From Spiroplasma endosymbiont of Clivina fossor (GTDB taxonomy: Bacteria; Bacillota_I; Bacilli_A; Mycoplasmatales; Nriv7): a DNA stretch of 64,000 nt. A model generated the notes under the pieces. The model made no database searches. It was not told where the DNA came from and saw nothing but the letters and a program-made list of their open reading frames with translations. The stretch lies in the NCBI RefSeq assembly GCF_964031115.1, contig NZ_OZ035006.1:1054001-1118000 (forward strand). Direction: 5' to 3'. Shown piece after piece: positions 21,249 through 31,978 of the stretch (position 1 is the stretch's first letter; every line of letters starts with the position of its first letter). Made by a program: the position numbers and the translations under genes.

Positions 21249-21267
21249 AAAGAAAGGGGGTGATTAT

Positions 21268-21513
21268 ATGATTGGAACTTTCTTGGCCGATGCACCAGCA
21301 ACAGTAGAAAAAATAACAGCTAGTGACGCGATGACTAAATTATGAAATGCAATTATAACGGCATTTACTAAAATGTGAGAAATTATTGCTGTTAATATGC
21401 CACAAGTCGGTAACTTCTTTGCTGACTACTGAATATTCATTTTTCCATTTATTTTGGCAATATTCTTTATTTGCTTTAAAATGTTTGAAAAATTACTTGG
21501 AGCGGTACGCTAA
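21268..21513 (+). CDS. Plectrovirus major coat protein candidate
   Basis: 81 aa preceded by the strongest ribosome binding site in the operon (aagaaagggggtg). It has the layout of filamentous-phage coat proteins: a short hydrophilic region with ADAPATVEKITASDAM, an amphipathic part, then one hydrophobic helix WIFIFPFILAIFFICF and a short basic tail KMFEKLLGAVR. The strong RBS and position just before the Zot-like ATPase support the assignment. Confidence 0.7.
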
Positions 21514-21537
21514 CAAAAAAATAAAGTGAGGTGCAAG

Positions 21538-22518
21538 ATGAAATTTTGCAAATGAATAATAGAAAAAAATAACCATTTTATTGAATTGAATCGCACCTCA
21601 TTTTTAATTTTATGACATTGCGGAGCAATTTGATATATTTACAACGGTTATTTTAAAAACATTGTAAGCTATTTATTTTTAGCAGGTTGTATTTTAATTT
21701 TTCTTTTTAAAATCGGTAATTTAACACAAATTAACAAAGTTATTAATTTCTTAAAAAATTCACCATTAAATATTGTGATTGGTTCATTGGGAACTGGAAA
21801 AACTGCTTTTCTAGTATACGCATCAAAATTACTAAAAAAGAAGAAATATCACATTGCATCAACCTTTCCATTACTAGAAACCCAAAAATTAAGTTTAGGT
21901 CATATGGGATTATTAGATTTTGATTATCCGGTATTGCCAGACAAAACCTTACTTTTGTGAGATGAAACCAATTTATTTTTAGAAGGAACTGACTGAGAAA
22001 AAAATAATACCAAAAACGAAGAAACCGGTATCCAAGAATATTTCGCTCTGGCACGGCATTTTGGTCATATTGTGCTTGCTAGCGGTCAAAGAGATAAACA
22101 TATTTGAGTTAAAGTTCGTGATATTGCCAATAATGTGATTGTGGGAATTCGTAAAAACCCCGTTAATATTTTTCGCCCCTACTTAAAAGTCATCTATGGC
22201 ACCTTTACTAGCATTGAAGAATATGAACGCTGAAGAAACACCTTAATTGATGCTAAAAATAGTAAAAAAGGGCGTCGCATTAAATACCGTGATATTCCTG
22301 AACTTGATATTTATTTTTTTAAACTAAAAATTCCTCTACCAATACTTAACACTTATAATTCTTTTTACCTAGCGTTTTTAAGAGATTACTTAAATTCAAA
22401 AGTAAATCCTGACTATGAAGACAAATACTATACTGACACAGCAATTGATTTAGAAGACTTGGAATACTTAAAAATGGATAAATTTAGCAAATTTTTAAGA
22501 AAAATGAAAGAAAAATAA
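21538..22518 (+). CDS. Zot-like/pI-type phage assembly ATPase
   Basis: 326 aa. One transmembrane segment near residues 45-65 precedes the P-loop GSLGTGKTAF at about residues 80-89, and a Walker B-like LLLWDETNLFLEG lies near 140. This is the arrangement of inovirus/plectrovirus morphogenesis ATPases (Zot/pI family), which drive virion extrusion through the membrane. It follows the coat gene in the same operon. Frame is intact. Confidence 0.8.
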
Positions 22519-22529
22519 CGGTTAATTCT

Positions 22530-22682
22530 GTTTTTAGTAGCGACAGTTATTTAGTAGACATTAATTAAATTAAGTTAAGCTTTATTTAATATTTTTGTTT
22601 CATTATCAGCGCAATTCTAATAACAATCGTAATTCAGAAAAAATTGCCATTCCATTTTTTACATATTGTCGCTACTAAAAAC
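22530..22682. other. Long-range 16-bp inverted repeat around a 121-nt loop
   Basis: gtttttagtagcgaca (22530-22545) and its exact complement (22667-22682). The region between holds no gene. It lies between two viral gene blocks and could be a packaging/replication hairpin on single-stranded viral DNA or a transcription boundary. Confidence 0.7.
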
Positions 22683-22729
22683 ACAATCAACCACAACATT
22701 ATTTTACTCTATGAAAGGAACAATAAAAA

Positions 22730-23012
22730 ATGGAAAATCTTGCAAAAATGACCGACTTTCTTGCCCAAATGCTTTATAAAGTTTTTGATTTAATTTGAAG
22801 TTTTTAGAAGTACCGGGAACGAAAATTCAATTAATATTTCCTTTATTCTTAACGCTTGCTGTAGAATTTCTTATGGCAATTATTCTTGGATTTGGTAGTG
22901 TAGTCAACAAGTTAATTTAGAAAGACAACGCCAATACGCCGTTAAAAATAAAGGTCGTTTAAGTGCGTGAGGAAAAGTTAAAAAACAAAACAAGGTAACT
23001 AAAAATGTTTAA
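22730..23012 (+). pseudogene. Plectrovirus small membrane protein, frameshifted twice
   Basis: Begins MENLAKMTDFLAQMLYK. Two extra T residues near 22802 and a missing base near 22900 break a frame that otherwise reads LEVPGTKIQLIFPLFLTLAVEF (helix) and VNLERQRQYAVKNKGRLS, stopping at 23012 inside the next gene's start. If the changes are real, this provirus lacks one membrane protein. Confidence 0.65.
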
Positions 23013-23253
23013 ACTAATTATTATTTTTATCTTAATAACTGTTCTTGGATTATTGGCTGGTAGTCATTTTGAAACTTTAACGAATTATATTAGCGAAGGC
23101 CTTGCGAATTTCCAAAAGTTTATTACTAGCAATTTAACAATTTTAAAACTATTTAAACCAATGGCCCGGACATTTTCTCAACATCCAATCTTTACCATTC
23201 TTGGTGTCACTTGTGTACTTATTGCTTTATTTATTGTGATTAAAGGGCGATAA
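23005..23253 (+). CDS. Plectrovirus membrane protein, 82 aa
   Basis: ATG overlaps the end of the preceding frame. Two hydrophobic helices (LIIIFILITVLGLLAG and FTILGVTCVLIALFIVI) flank a loop. No family assigned; the position among viral genes suggests a virion or assembly role. Confidence 0.65.
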   Translation: MFKLIIIFILITVLGLLAGSHFETLTNYISEGLANFQKFITSNLTILKLFKPMARTFSQHPIFTILGVTCVLIALFIVIKGR

Positions 23254-23275
23254 AAAATATGAAAGGAGAGTTAAA

Positions 23276-23668
23276 ATGAAAAAACTTTTAGCAAAATTAT
23301 TTAAAAAAGATAATTCAAAAGAAAAAATGCCATTAAAATTAAGAATTAAAAATTCTTTTAAAAAGCAGTGATTAAAAATAGTATTAAGTATCATTTTCAT
23401 CTTTATAAGCTTATTAATTTGTGCATTAACAGTAAGTGATACTAAATGAATAACTGGAACAAGTAAAGAATTTAATGATTTTATGAATCAAGAGATGGTT
23501 AATTTCTTTGGCAAGTTCAATAGTGGTATTATGCTGGTAGGAATATTTGTTTTTTGATGAGGTGGAGCAATATATTTTGCAATTAAATTTGAAAAATTAA
23601 TCCGCTTTATTATTCAAAAAATTAAAGTAAAAAGAGCCTTGAAAAATGAAATCAAACAAACTAATTAA
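23276..23668 (+). CDS. Plectrovirus-linked membrane protein, 130 aa
   Basis: Preceded by gaaaggagag. Basic N-terminus KKLLAKLFKKDNS, then two transmembrane helices (IVLSIIFIFISLLICAL and GIMLVGIFVFWWGGAIYF) and a basic C-terminus. The basic ends on both sides suggest both termini in the cytoplasm. Shares layout with the next gene. Confidence 0.65.
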
Positions 23669-23918
23669 TTCTTTAAAAAAATATTGATGGAGAATTTTGC
23701 CTTACATTTTTATGATTATTATCTTTTTCATTCCATTTTTAAAATTGGAAATTAATGATTTGAAATTATTATATGAAAAATTTGAAGCATTAATTTCACT
23801 TATGATACTAGGATATTTAGATATATGCATTACAATAGCGGTAGTTATAAACTGTATCATTGAATGACTTATTAAAAAAATCAAAACTGAAAGAACAATA
23901 AAAAATAAAATATTTTAA
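23646..23918 (+). CDS. Plectrovirus-linked membrane protein, 90 aa
   Basis: Overlaps the previous gene by 23 nt in another frame. Two helices (IFMIIIFFIPFLK and YLDICITIAVVINCIIEW) and a basic tail ending RTIKNKIF. Possibly a partner of the preceding protein; no function known. Confidence 0.6.
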
Positions 23919-23934
23919 AAAGGAGTGATAAAAA

Positions 23935-24546
23935 TGTTTATGAAAATATTTACCGTGCTAACTATTAGTTTCAATAACATTTTTACTATTCCCTCAAACA
24001 TTAATAATGATGAAACAACAACACAACTAATTAGAAATAAAAGACAAAGTAATAGAGTATATGATTTTGAAATCAGAAATCTAGAAAAAGTGCAATTTTG
24101 GATTTCAGCAAGAAAAAATAATTTAAATCTTTATCCAGTTACGCAAGTTGCTATAGAAAAAAAGATAACATCAATCTAAATGAGAAATTACCAGAATTAA
24201 AAAATTTAAATTGACTTATTTTTAGATTTACACTAGAATTTAAAGATAATCAAAGCAAACAAGATGAAATTAGACAACTAATAACTACACACGGACGAAA
24301 AATAGATGAAGATAGTGATAATAAATTATGAATAATTAATAAAAAAATAGCAATCAAAGCACAAGGCACAAGTTTAGACACTCTTAATCATGATAACAAT
24401 ATAACAAATTACAGATTAAATAAAACAAATAATTTTAAAATTGAAATTGAAAAAGATAGTACTGACATTGACTTGCCAACAACAACCATTAAATTTGATG
24501 GAAATCATAACTATAACGATGTCATTGACAATCTTGATTATTTAAT
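23935..24546 (+). pseudogene. YDFEIRNLEK-family secreted protein, frameshifted and truncated
   Basis: Starts at ATG 23935 after aaaggagtg with a signal-like sequence, then VYDFEIRNLEKVQFW as in the lipoproteins at 996 and 35047. No lipobox Cys is seen. A frameshift in an A-run near 24160 separates the first 80 residues from LNEKLPELKNL ... NYRLNKTNNF. The 3' end is cut at 24546 by an IS5-type A element. It is directly downstream of viral genes, like the other family members. Confidence 0.7.
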
Positions 24547-25616
24547 AGACTTCTTGCAAAATTAATATGATAATTATAATTTTTAAATTTAAAATAAATA
24601 TAAAAGTGTTATTAAAATAATTTTTAGATTATTTTTACAAATATTTTGTCATTAAAACATAATAAAAATTATTATTTACAATAAAAAAAGACTGAAATTT
24701 TAAATTATCAAATATATTTAAACTAATAGTTGTAAATTATAAATTGAAGCTATTAAATTAAATCTTAAAGCAAATCTTTTTCTACGATTTCGATATTTTT
24801 CACTAATAATTTTAAATTTTTTAAGTATAGCAAAAACATTTTCAATAACAATTCTCATTTTTGAAATTCGCTCATTATTTTGCTTTTCTTCTTTATTTAA
24901 AGGGTTTTTCTTTGATTTTCTTTTAGGAATTAAAACATTATGATTAATTTTTTGTATGCCTTGATAACCTAAATCCACTAAAACAGTTGTTTCTGGTAAA
25001 AATTTAATTTTTGAATCTTTTAAAATTTTAAAGTCATGGTTTTTACCATAAGAAAAATCAGAACTAATAATTTTTTTACTATCTTTTTCAATTATAACTT
25101 GTGTTTTTATTGTGTGTTTTTTCTTTTTTCCTGAGTAGTGCTGTTTTTGTCTTTTTTTGGGCGTTGGATTTGGCTTTCAGTTACATCAATTATAACAGTC
25201 TTATCTTTGAAATAATCTTTTAATAGTGATTTTTGACCAGTAAGTTGTTGAAAATTAGGGTGTTTTATTAAAGTGTCTTCAATTCATTTGATATTTCTAT
25301 AACAACTACTTTCACTAATATCATAACTTTTTGCAATATGAAAATAAGTTCTATATTCTCTTCAATATTCTAAAGTCATTAAAATACGATTTTCTAATGA
25401 TAATTTATTGGTTCTTCCGCGACGAAATCTCTTTTTTTAATTCTTCTATTTTTAAAATTTCTAGCATTTTATTAAAAGTAGTATGTTTAATACCAGTTAA
25501 TCTTAAAAAATTTTTATCACTTATTTGATTATTTTTTTTAAATTTCATTTAAATTCCACCTTTTTATTTAAAAACAACAATTCAATTATATTTTAAATTA
25601 ATTTTGCAAGAAGTCT
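24547..25616 (-). mobile_element. IS5-type A, defective copy
   Basis: 1070 bp. An extra T in OrfA (near 25435) disrupts the transposase. The flanks do not form a matching 3-bp duplication (left in a viral-linked gene, right inside an IS1595-type element), which suggests recombination between IS copies. Confidence 0.85.
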
Positions 25617-26570
25617 ATTAAAATATAATACCGCTGTTTGTTGGTTTGGAGTTAAGCCCTTATGTTGGTATTTTCATTTTCAGAGATTTAAATAATTTTG
25701 AATATTAGTAAAACCTAAACCATGATAATGAATTAAGGCTTCTTTAAGACTAGATTGTAATTTACTGATTTTATTTAAGTTACGATAACTAGCTTCAGGA
25801 TTAATTGTTGTTTTAGTTACACATAAAGTAGAATTTGTTTGTTTTGCTACTAAAAAATATAATTTTTGCATATCAGAAGTAATAATTGAATTTTCGTTAA
25901 TTAATTCTTTGTTCATATTTTCAATAACTCATTGTTTTTGCAAACGTTTGGTGTTTGTGGATTTAACATAAATATTGTTATTATTATCAATTGCCATTTG
26001 AATACAGCATTTAGTATTAGTTGCGAATGGGTCAAGGTGAATTCTTCGTGGATCAGTTTTATATTTGAAATTTCCTTTATGGATTTCTTTAATAAATGTT
26101 TCATCGATTTGGATTTTACCAGATAATTTTTTAAATTTTAATTGGGTATTTTCTAATTGTTTTGATTTCATTAATTTTTGACGATTATATCAAGCAGTTT
26201 TTAATGTAGTTTTAATAAAACGAGAAATTGTTTTACTAGATTGCTCCAGCAATGAAATTTGAATCAATAAATTTCATTGTTCATAATTTAAATGACTTCA
26301 ATAAATAAAATGATTACGAAAAGCGTCAAAACTTGCACGGCAATTTTTACATAAATATTTTTGTTTTCCTTCTGAATTATGTCCATTTTTAACGTAATGG
26401 TAAGATTCATATTTAGGGCATTTAATACCTTGCGCTCTAAATTTTTGATCAATTTCATTTAAACGTTTTTGTTTTTTTATTAATTCTGCTTGTTGTTTGA
26501 CTTTTTCATAAAATTCTAAAAATTGATCATCTGTTAAAGTATTTACTAGTTCTTGAATTATTTTTTCCAT
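25593..26570 (-). CDS. IS1595-family transposase with altered zinc ribbon
   Basis: The frame runs from ATG 26570 without interruption and ends with residues RLLAKLI read from the neighbouring IS5-type A end. In the zinc ribbon, the second Cys of CPKC is Tyr (CPKYES) and the HC further on is HY, while CKNC is kept. Metal binding is therefore probably lost. The element's right end (25617 side) was replaced by IS5-type A; its left end is at about 26655. Confidence 0.75.
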
Positions 26571-26655
26571 AATTATTATCCACCTCTATCATATTAAAAT
26601 ATACCTAAAATTAAGTATATTCAATAAATATCAAGAGTTTTCGACAAAATTAAAA

Positions 26656-26777
26656 AAAATTACTTGTTTTTCCTTTTTTTCAATTTTCTTTGCTCTATTT
26701 TTTAATTGCTGATATTTTTTCATAAAAGTTTTGTAATCAATATTATTTATTTCTTTTAAAATATCTTTTTCTTGCAT
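26656..26777 (-). CDS. Truncated Lys/Glu-rich small ORF
   Basis: ATG 26777 after aaaggtga; MQEKDILKEINNIDYKTF then a basic coiled-coil-like stretch KKYQQLKNRAKKIEKKEK that runs into the IS1595-type end. Truncated; unknown function. Confidence 0.4.
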
Positions 26778-26830
26778 AAAAAATCACCTTTAAATTAAAA
26801 ATAACCCATTTACAGAAAAAAATAAAGAGG

Positions 26831-27025
26831 TTATCAATACTTATCTTTAAAATTAAAAAATTCACCTAGATTAGCATTGACAACAACTGATGATAATTTA
26901 AAGGAATTGCTATTTTTTTCAATTATTTGGGGTTGATTTTTTTCTTGATATATTGATATTGAAATAATAACAAAAATCCCTATTAAAATTAGTAAAATTA
27001 AATTAATAATTCATCATTTTTTAAT
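26831..27025 (-). CDS. Possible single-span membrane ORF without clear start
   Basis: Open frame ending YW and TAA at 26831, with a hydrophobic helix (IINLILLILIGIFVIISISI) followed by a polar part. No ATG, GTG or TTG start is present; only ATT at 27023-27025. The last codons overlap the sequence tcaatacttatctttaaaatta, which also forms the arms of the inverted repeat at 50614-50744. Probably a gene remnant. Confidence 0.35.
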
Positions 27026-27037
27026 GTCATAATTACA

Positions 27038-27239
27038 TTATATTCTTTTTTTTAATTCTACCTAGAATTTAATTTATAAATTTTTTGCATTCAAGACAAA
27101 ATATTACTGCCAAAAGAATATACCCCCCCCCAATAATTTATAAAAACCAAAGGTACTAAACATCTGTGGTTTCTACAGCTTTTAATAAAATATTATTGTA
27201 GTTTTATAATTAATGTGTAATAATATTTATTGTATATAT
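27038..27239. other. Intergenic region upstream of tRNA-Cys
   Basis: No gene seen. Contains a C9 homopolymer (27122-27130), striking in this base composition, and a tataat-like promoter box about 40 nt before the tRNA. Confidence 0.4.
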
Positions 27240-27316
27240 GGCACTGTGGCCAAACTGGTTTAAGGCATTGGACTGCAACTCCTTGATTATCGGTTCGAAT
27301 CCGATCAGTGCCTCCA
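27240..27316 (+). tRNA. tRNA-Cys (GCA), CCA encoded
   Basis: 77 nt cloverleaf: acceptor ggcactg/cagtgcc, D arm gcc...ggc, anticodon loop ctgcaac (GCA), T arm atcgg ttcgaat ccgat, and encoded CCA. The lower two anticodon-stem pairs are T-T mismatches. Confidence 0.9.
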
Positions 27317-27330
27317 TAAGATATTAAGTA

Positions 27331-27356
27331 AAATCACAGTTAAGTGATTTTTTTAA
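27331..27356 (+). terminator. Terminator after tRNA-Cys
   Basis: Stem aaatcac/gtgattt with a 6-nt loop and T run, 14 nt after the tRNA. Confidence 0.8.
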
Positions 27357-27442
27357 TTAACCAATAGGTAATAAAAAATAATTTGTAGAAACCCTATACA
27401 TATGACAAGATTTTGGTTTTTACAAGCTTGCTGTTAATTAAT

Positions 27443-28510
27443 AGACTTCTTGCAAAATTAATATGATAATTATAATTTTTAAATTTAAAATAAATATAAA
27501 AGTGTTATTAAAATAATTTTTAGATTATTTTTACAAATATTTTGTCATTAAAACATAATAAAAATTATTATTTACAATAAAAAAAGACTGAAATTTTAAA
27601 TTATCAAATATATTTAAACTAATAGTTGTAAATTATAAATTGAAGCTATTAAATTAAATCTTAAAGCAAATCTTTTTCTACGATTTCGATATTTTTCACT
27701 AATAATTTTAAATTTTTTAAGTATAGCAAAAACATTTTCAATAACAATTCTCATTTTTGAAATTCGCTCATTATTTTGCTTTTCTTCTTTATTTAAAGGG
27801 TTTTTCTTTGATTTTCTTTTAGGAATTAAAACATTATGATTAATTTTTTGTATGCCTTGATAACCTAAATCCACTAAAACAGTTGTTTCTGGTAAAAATT
27901 TAATTTTTGAATCTTTTAAAATTTTAAAGTCATGGTTTTTACCATAAGAAAAATCAGAACTAATAATTTTTTTACTATCTTTTTCAATTATAACTTGTGT
28001 TTTTATTGTGTGTTTTTTCTTTTTTCCTGAGTAGTGCTGTTTTTGTCTTTTTTTGGGCGTTGGATTTGGCTTTCAGTTACATCAATTATAACAGTCTTAT
28101 CTTTGAAATAATCTTTTAATAGTGATTTTTGACCAGTAAGTTGTTGAAAATTAGGGTGTTTTATTAAAGTGTCTTCAATTCATTTGATATTTCTATAACA
28201 ACTACTTTCACTAATATCATAACTTTTTGCAATATGAAAATAAGTTCTATATTCTCTTCAATATTCTAAAGTCATTAAAATACGATTTTCTAATGATAAT
28301 TTATTGGTTCTTCCGCGACGAAATCTCTTTTTTTAATTCTTCTATTTTTAAAATTTCTAGCATTTTATTAAAAGTAGTATGTTTAATACCAGTTAATCTT
28401 AAAAAATTTTTATCACTTATTTGATTATTTTTTTAAATTTCATTTAAATTCCACCTTTTTATTAAAAACAACAATTCAATTATATTTTAAATTAATTTTG
28501 CAAGAAGTCT
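27443..28510 (-). mobile_element. IS5-type A, defective copy
   Basis: 1068 bp with 3-bp duplication AAT (27440-27442, 28511-28513). The transposase has an extra T in OrfA near 28330 and a missing T near 28430, so it is inactive. Confidence 0.9.
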
Positions 28511-28615
28511 AATGAAATTCCAAAGTAAAGAGATTCCAGACTAAGATTTGGAGAAAGGAAAATGTGTTGTAAATTTTATTAATTAGTAAAAATTCACGAA
28601 AGGAATTTAATTAAT

Positions 28616-28960
28616 ATGAAAAAATTACTAGAAATTTTAGGAACAATAACAATTGCAGGAAGCGGAATATTAACATTGGTTGCAAACAGTCCGACTTCAG
28701 CAAAAGAACAACAAATTAAATTAGAAAGTAGTGAAGTTAATTATTCGCAAACAAATAATTTAGAAAATTTAAATAGAAATAAAAGACAAAACAATAATTA
28801 TATAAAAACAGAAGTAGTAAAAGTTGATGAATGGGATTCTAAAAAATTTTTATCTGATTTATGTAATAATGTTTTAAAAAAATTATTAGATAATGACATT
28901 ATTAAATCTATTTCAGATCCAGATAATAATATTCGGGTTATTTGTGAAACGGACGCGTAA
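28616..28960 (+). pseudogene. Secreted protein N-terminus truncated by viral element
   Basis: ATG 28616 after cgaaaggaa. The signal peptide MKKLLEILGTITIAGSGI and its leader closely match those of the propeller/toxin gene at 3866; a similar NRNKRQNNN basic linker follows. About 100 residues in, the frame runs into the viral terminal repeat (ggacgcgtaa) and stops there. The rest of the protein is missing, so its class is unknown, though the shared start suggests the same secreted family. Confidence 0.65.
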
Positions 28961-29462
28961 AGTTTTGTTAGGTGGAAAAATATTTGATTAATTTTGAAAG
29001 AAAAATAACTAGTTTTTTAAACACTTATATATCGCAGATTTAAGTGTTTAACAAGCTTTGTTATTAAATTTTGTTTTTTAATTAGATAAAGATTTTAATA
29101 ATTTTAAACTTAGCATACCCCTATTCATAGAAATTTCTACACTTTAACATCCGCATCCTGCCCTTGAAACTAATTTAATAGCGTGTATATTTTTAGGAAA
29201 TCCACCCATTCATTTTTTTATTGCAAAACGAAACAAATTGCTATAGCTAATAGGATGTTATCTATTAACTGGTAAACTTCTTTTGGTTATGGCGACCACC
29301 CACAATTTATCGTGCTTTAATACATACCAACATTATTAACTCACTTGTATTTAATTTTCAAAGAACAAATTTTTAATACCTTATAAAATAAAAAGACAGT
29401 CAGTACTGACTGTCTTAATATTTATTCAAATCTTTACCTACCTAACAAAACTTTACGCGTCC
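28951..29462 (-). mobile_element. 512-bp plectrovirus-derived non-coding element
   Basis: Bounded by inverted copies of ggacgcgtaaagttttgtta (28951 onward; complement ending 29462), enclosing only the viral non-coding structured region in reverse. No viral gene is inside. It interrupts the secreted-protein gene at 28616. No target duplication recognised. Confidence 0.7.
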
Positions 29463-29496
29463 CTAACTTTAAAATACCTTGCAAAAAAGATACAGT

Positions 29497-30564
29497 AGAC
29501 TTCTTGCAAAATTAATATGATAATTATAATTTTTAAATTTAAAATAAATATAAAAGTGTTATTAAAATAATTTTTAGATTATTTTTACAAATATTTTGTC
29601 ATTAAAACATAATAAAAATTATTATTTACAATAAAAAAAGACTGAAATTTTAAATTATCAAATATATTTAAACTAATAGTTGTAAATTATAAATTGAAGC
29701 TATTAAATTAAATCTTAAAGCAAATCTTTTTCTACGATTTCGATATTTTTCACTAATAATTTTAAATTTTTTAAGTATAGCAAAAACATTTTCAATAACA
29801 ATTCTCATTTTTGAAATTCGCTCATTATTTTGCTTTTCTTCTTTATTTAAAGGGTTTTTCTTTGATTTTCTTTTAGGAATTAAAACATTATGATTAATTT
29901 TTTGTATGCCTTGATAACCTAAATCCACTAAAACAGTTGTTTCTGGTAAAAATTTAATTTTTGAATCTTTTAAAATTTTAAAGTCATGGTTTTTACCATA
30001 AGAAAAATCAGAACTAATAATTTTTTTACTATCTTTTTCAATTATAACTTGTGTTTTTATTGTGTGTTTTTTCTTTTTTCCTGAGTAGTGCTGTTTTTGT
30101 CTTTTTTTGGGCGTTGGATTTGGCTTTCAGTTACATCAATTATAACAGTCTTATCTTTGAAATAATCTTTTAATAGTGATTTTTGACCAGTAAGTTGTTG
30201 AAAATTAGGGTGTTTTATTAAAGTGTCTTCAATTCATTTGATATTTCTATAACAACTACTTTCACTAATATCATAACTTTTTGCAATATGAAAATAAGTT
30301 CTATATTCTCTTCAATATTCTAAAGTCATTAAAATACGATTTTCTAATGATAATTTATTGGTTCTTCCGCGACGAAATCTCTTTTTTAATTCTTCTATTT
30401 TTAAAATTTCTAGCATTTTATTAAAAGTAGTATGTTTAATACCAGTTAATCTTAAAAAATTTTTATCACTTATTTGATTATTTTTTTTAAATTTCATTTA
30501 AATTCCACCTTTTTATTAAAAACAACAATTCAATTATATTTTAAATTAATTTTGCAAGAAGTCT
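29497..30564 (-). mobile_element. IS5-type A, intact copy
   Basis: 1068 bp. Flanking triplets AGT and ATT differ, so the copy was probably rearranged after insertion. Confidence 0.9.
29668..30497 (-). CDS. IS5-type A transposase (-1 frameshift)
   Basis: OrfA from ATG 30497 and OrfB to 29668, complete and matching the other full copies in sequence and slip site; 276 aa if frameshifted. Confidence 0.85.
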
Positions 30565-30725
30565 ATTATATTGCAGTTAATATTTATCGGTTTTTTAAAG
30601 ATAAAAAGAAATATGGTAGTGAAGTAAAACAGTTGCCAAAAGATTTTACTTATTCACAACGAATATTTATTGCAAAGTTTAAACGAAATTTGTTAGAACA
30701 AGATGAAAAAGAAATTAAAAAGTAG
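30565..30725 (+). pseudogene. Plectrovirus 73-aa protein homologue, C-terminal fragment
   Basis: Reads AVNIYRFFKDKKKYGSEVK then DFTYSQRIFIAKFKRN to TAG 30725, aligned with the tail of the protein at 20482. The N-terminal helix was removed by the IS5-type A element. It represents a second, diverged viral lineage. Confidence 0.6.
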
Positions 30726-30734
30726 GTTTAGAAA

Positions 30735-30884
30735 ATGTTTAAAAAAATAATTATTGAGTTAATTGAATTAATTTATCCAACTGCCGATTTACCACCACAA
30801 GTTGTATTTTTGTTTTCAATTTTAATAATTGTAATGCTGTTCTCAGCAATTATTTTTCTACTCTTTTGACCTTTTAAGCGGTAA
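30735..30884 (+). CDS. Plectrovirus 53-aa-type membrane protein homologue
   Basis: 49 aa, ATG 30735; IYPTADLPPQVVFLFSIL then one helix ending FWPFKR. Same order relative to neighbours as at 20703. Diverged clearly from that copy. Confidence 0.6.
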
Positions 30885-30889
30885 TTATT

Positions 30890-30943
30890 ATGTTTTTAGT
30901 TGTTTGAAAAGATTTAGATTGAGAAATGACAAAATTGTTTTAA
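30890..30943 (+). pseudogene. Start of plectrovirus 76-aa-type protein, cut by IS1595-type element
   Basis: ATG 30890, MFLVVWKDLDWEMTK, then IS sequence begins at 30938. Corresponds to the gene at 20868. Confidence 0.5.
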
Positions 30944-31021
30944 TTTTGTCGAAAACTCTTGATATTTATTGAATATACTTAATTTTAGGTATATTTTTAA
31001 TATGATAGAGGTGGATAATAA

Positions 31022-31978
31022 TTATGGAAAAAATAATTCAAGAACTAGTAAATACTTTAACAGATGATCAATTTTTAGAATTTTATGAAAAAGTCAAACA
31101 ACAAGCAGAATTAATAAAAAAACAAAAACGGTTAAATGAAATTGATCAAAAATTTAGAGCGCAAGGTATTTAAATGCCCTAAATGTGAATCTTACCATTG
31201 CGTTAAAAATGGACATAATTCAGAAGGAAAACAAAAATATTTATGTAAAAATTGCCGTGCAAGTTTTGACGCTTTTCGTAATCATTTTATTTATTGAAGT
31301 CATTTAAATTATGAACAATGAAATTTATTGATTCAAATTTCATTGCTGGGGCAATCTAGTAAAACAATTTCTCGTTTTATTAAAACTACATTAAAAACTG
31401 CTTGATATAATCGTCAAAAATTAATGAAATCAAAACAATTAGAAAATACCCAATTAAATTTTAAAAAATTATCTGGTAAAATCCAAATCGATGAAACATT
31501 TATTAAAGAAATCCATAAAGGAAATTTCAAATATAAAACTGATCCACGAAGAATTCACCTTGACCCATTCGCAACTAATACTAAATGCTGTATTCAAATG
31601 GCAATTGATAATAATAACAATATTTATGTTAAATCCACAAACACCAAACGTTTACAAAAACAATGAGTTATTGAAAATATGAACAAAGAATTAATTAACG
31701 AAAATTCAATTATTACTTCTGATATGCAAAAATTATATTTTTTAGTAGCAAAACAAACAAATTCTACTTTATGTGTAACTAAAACAACAATTAATCCTGA
31801 AGCTAGTTATCGTAACTTAAATAAAATCAGTAAATTACAATCTAGTCTTAAAGAAGCCTTAATTCATTATCATGGTTTAGGTTTTACTAATATTCAAAAT
31901 TATTTAAATCTCTGAAAATGAAAATACCAACATAAGGGTTTAACTCCAAACCAACAAACAGCGGTATTATATTTTAAT
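31022..31978 (+). pseudogene. IS1595-family transposase, frameshifted sublineage
   Basis: The first 50 codons (ATG 31024) precede the +T shift; beyond it, the C-terminal catalytic part remains open in the correct frame to the IS5-type insertion. Confidence 0.75.

Noticed and set aside
31160-31180. The +T in some IS1595-type copies as programmed frameshifting
   Set aside because: No slippery heptamer is present and intact copies without the T exist (43218, 10463, 15113).
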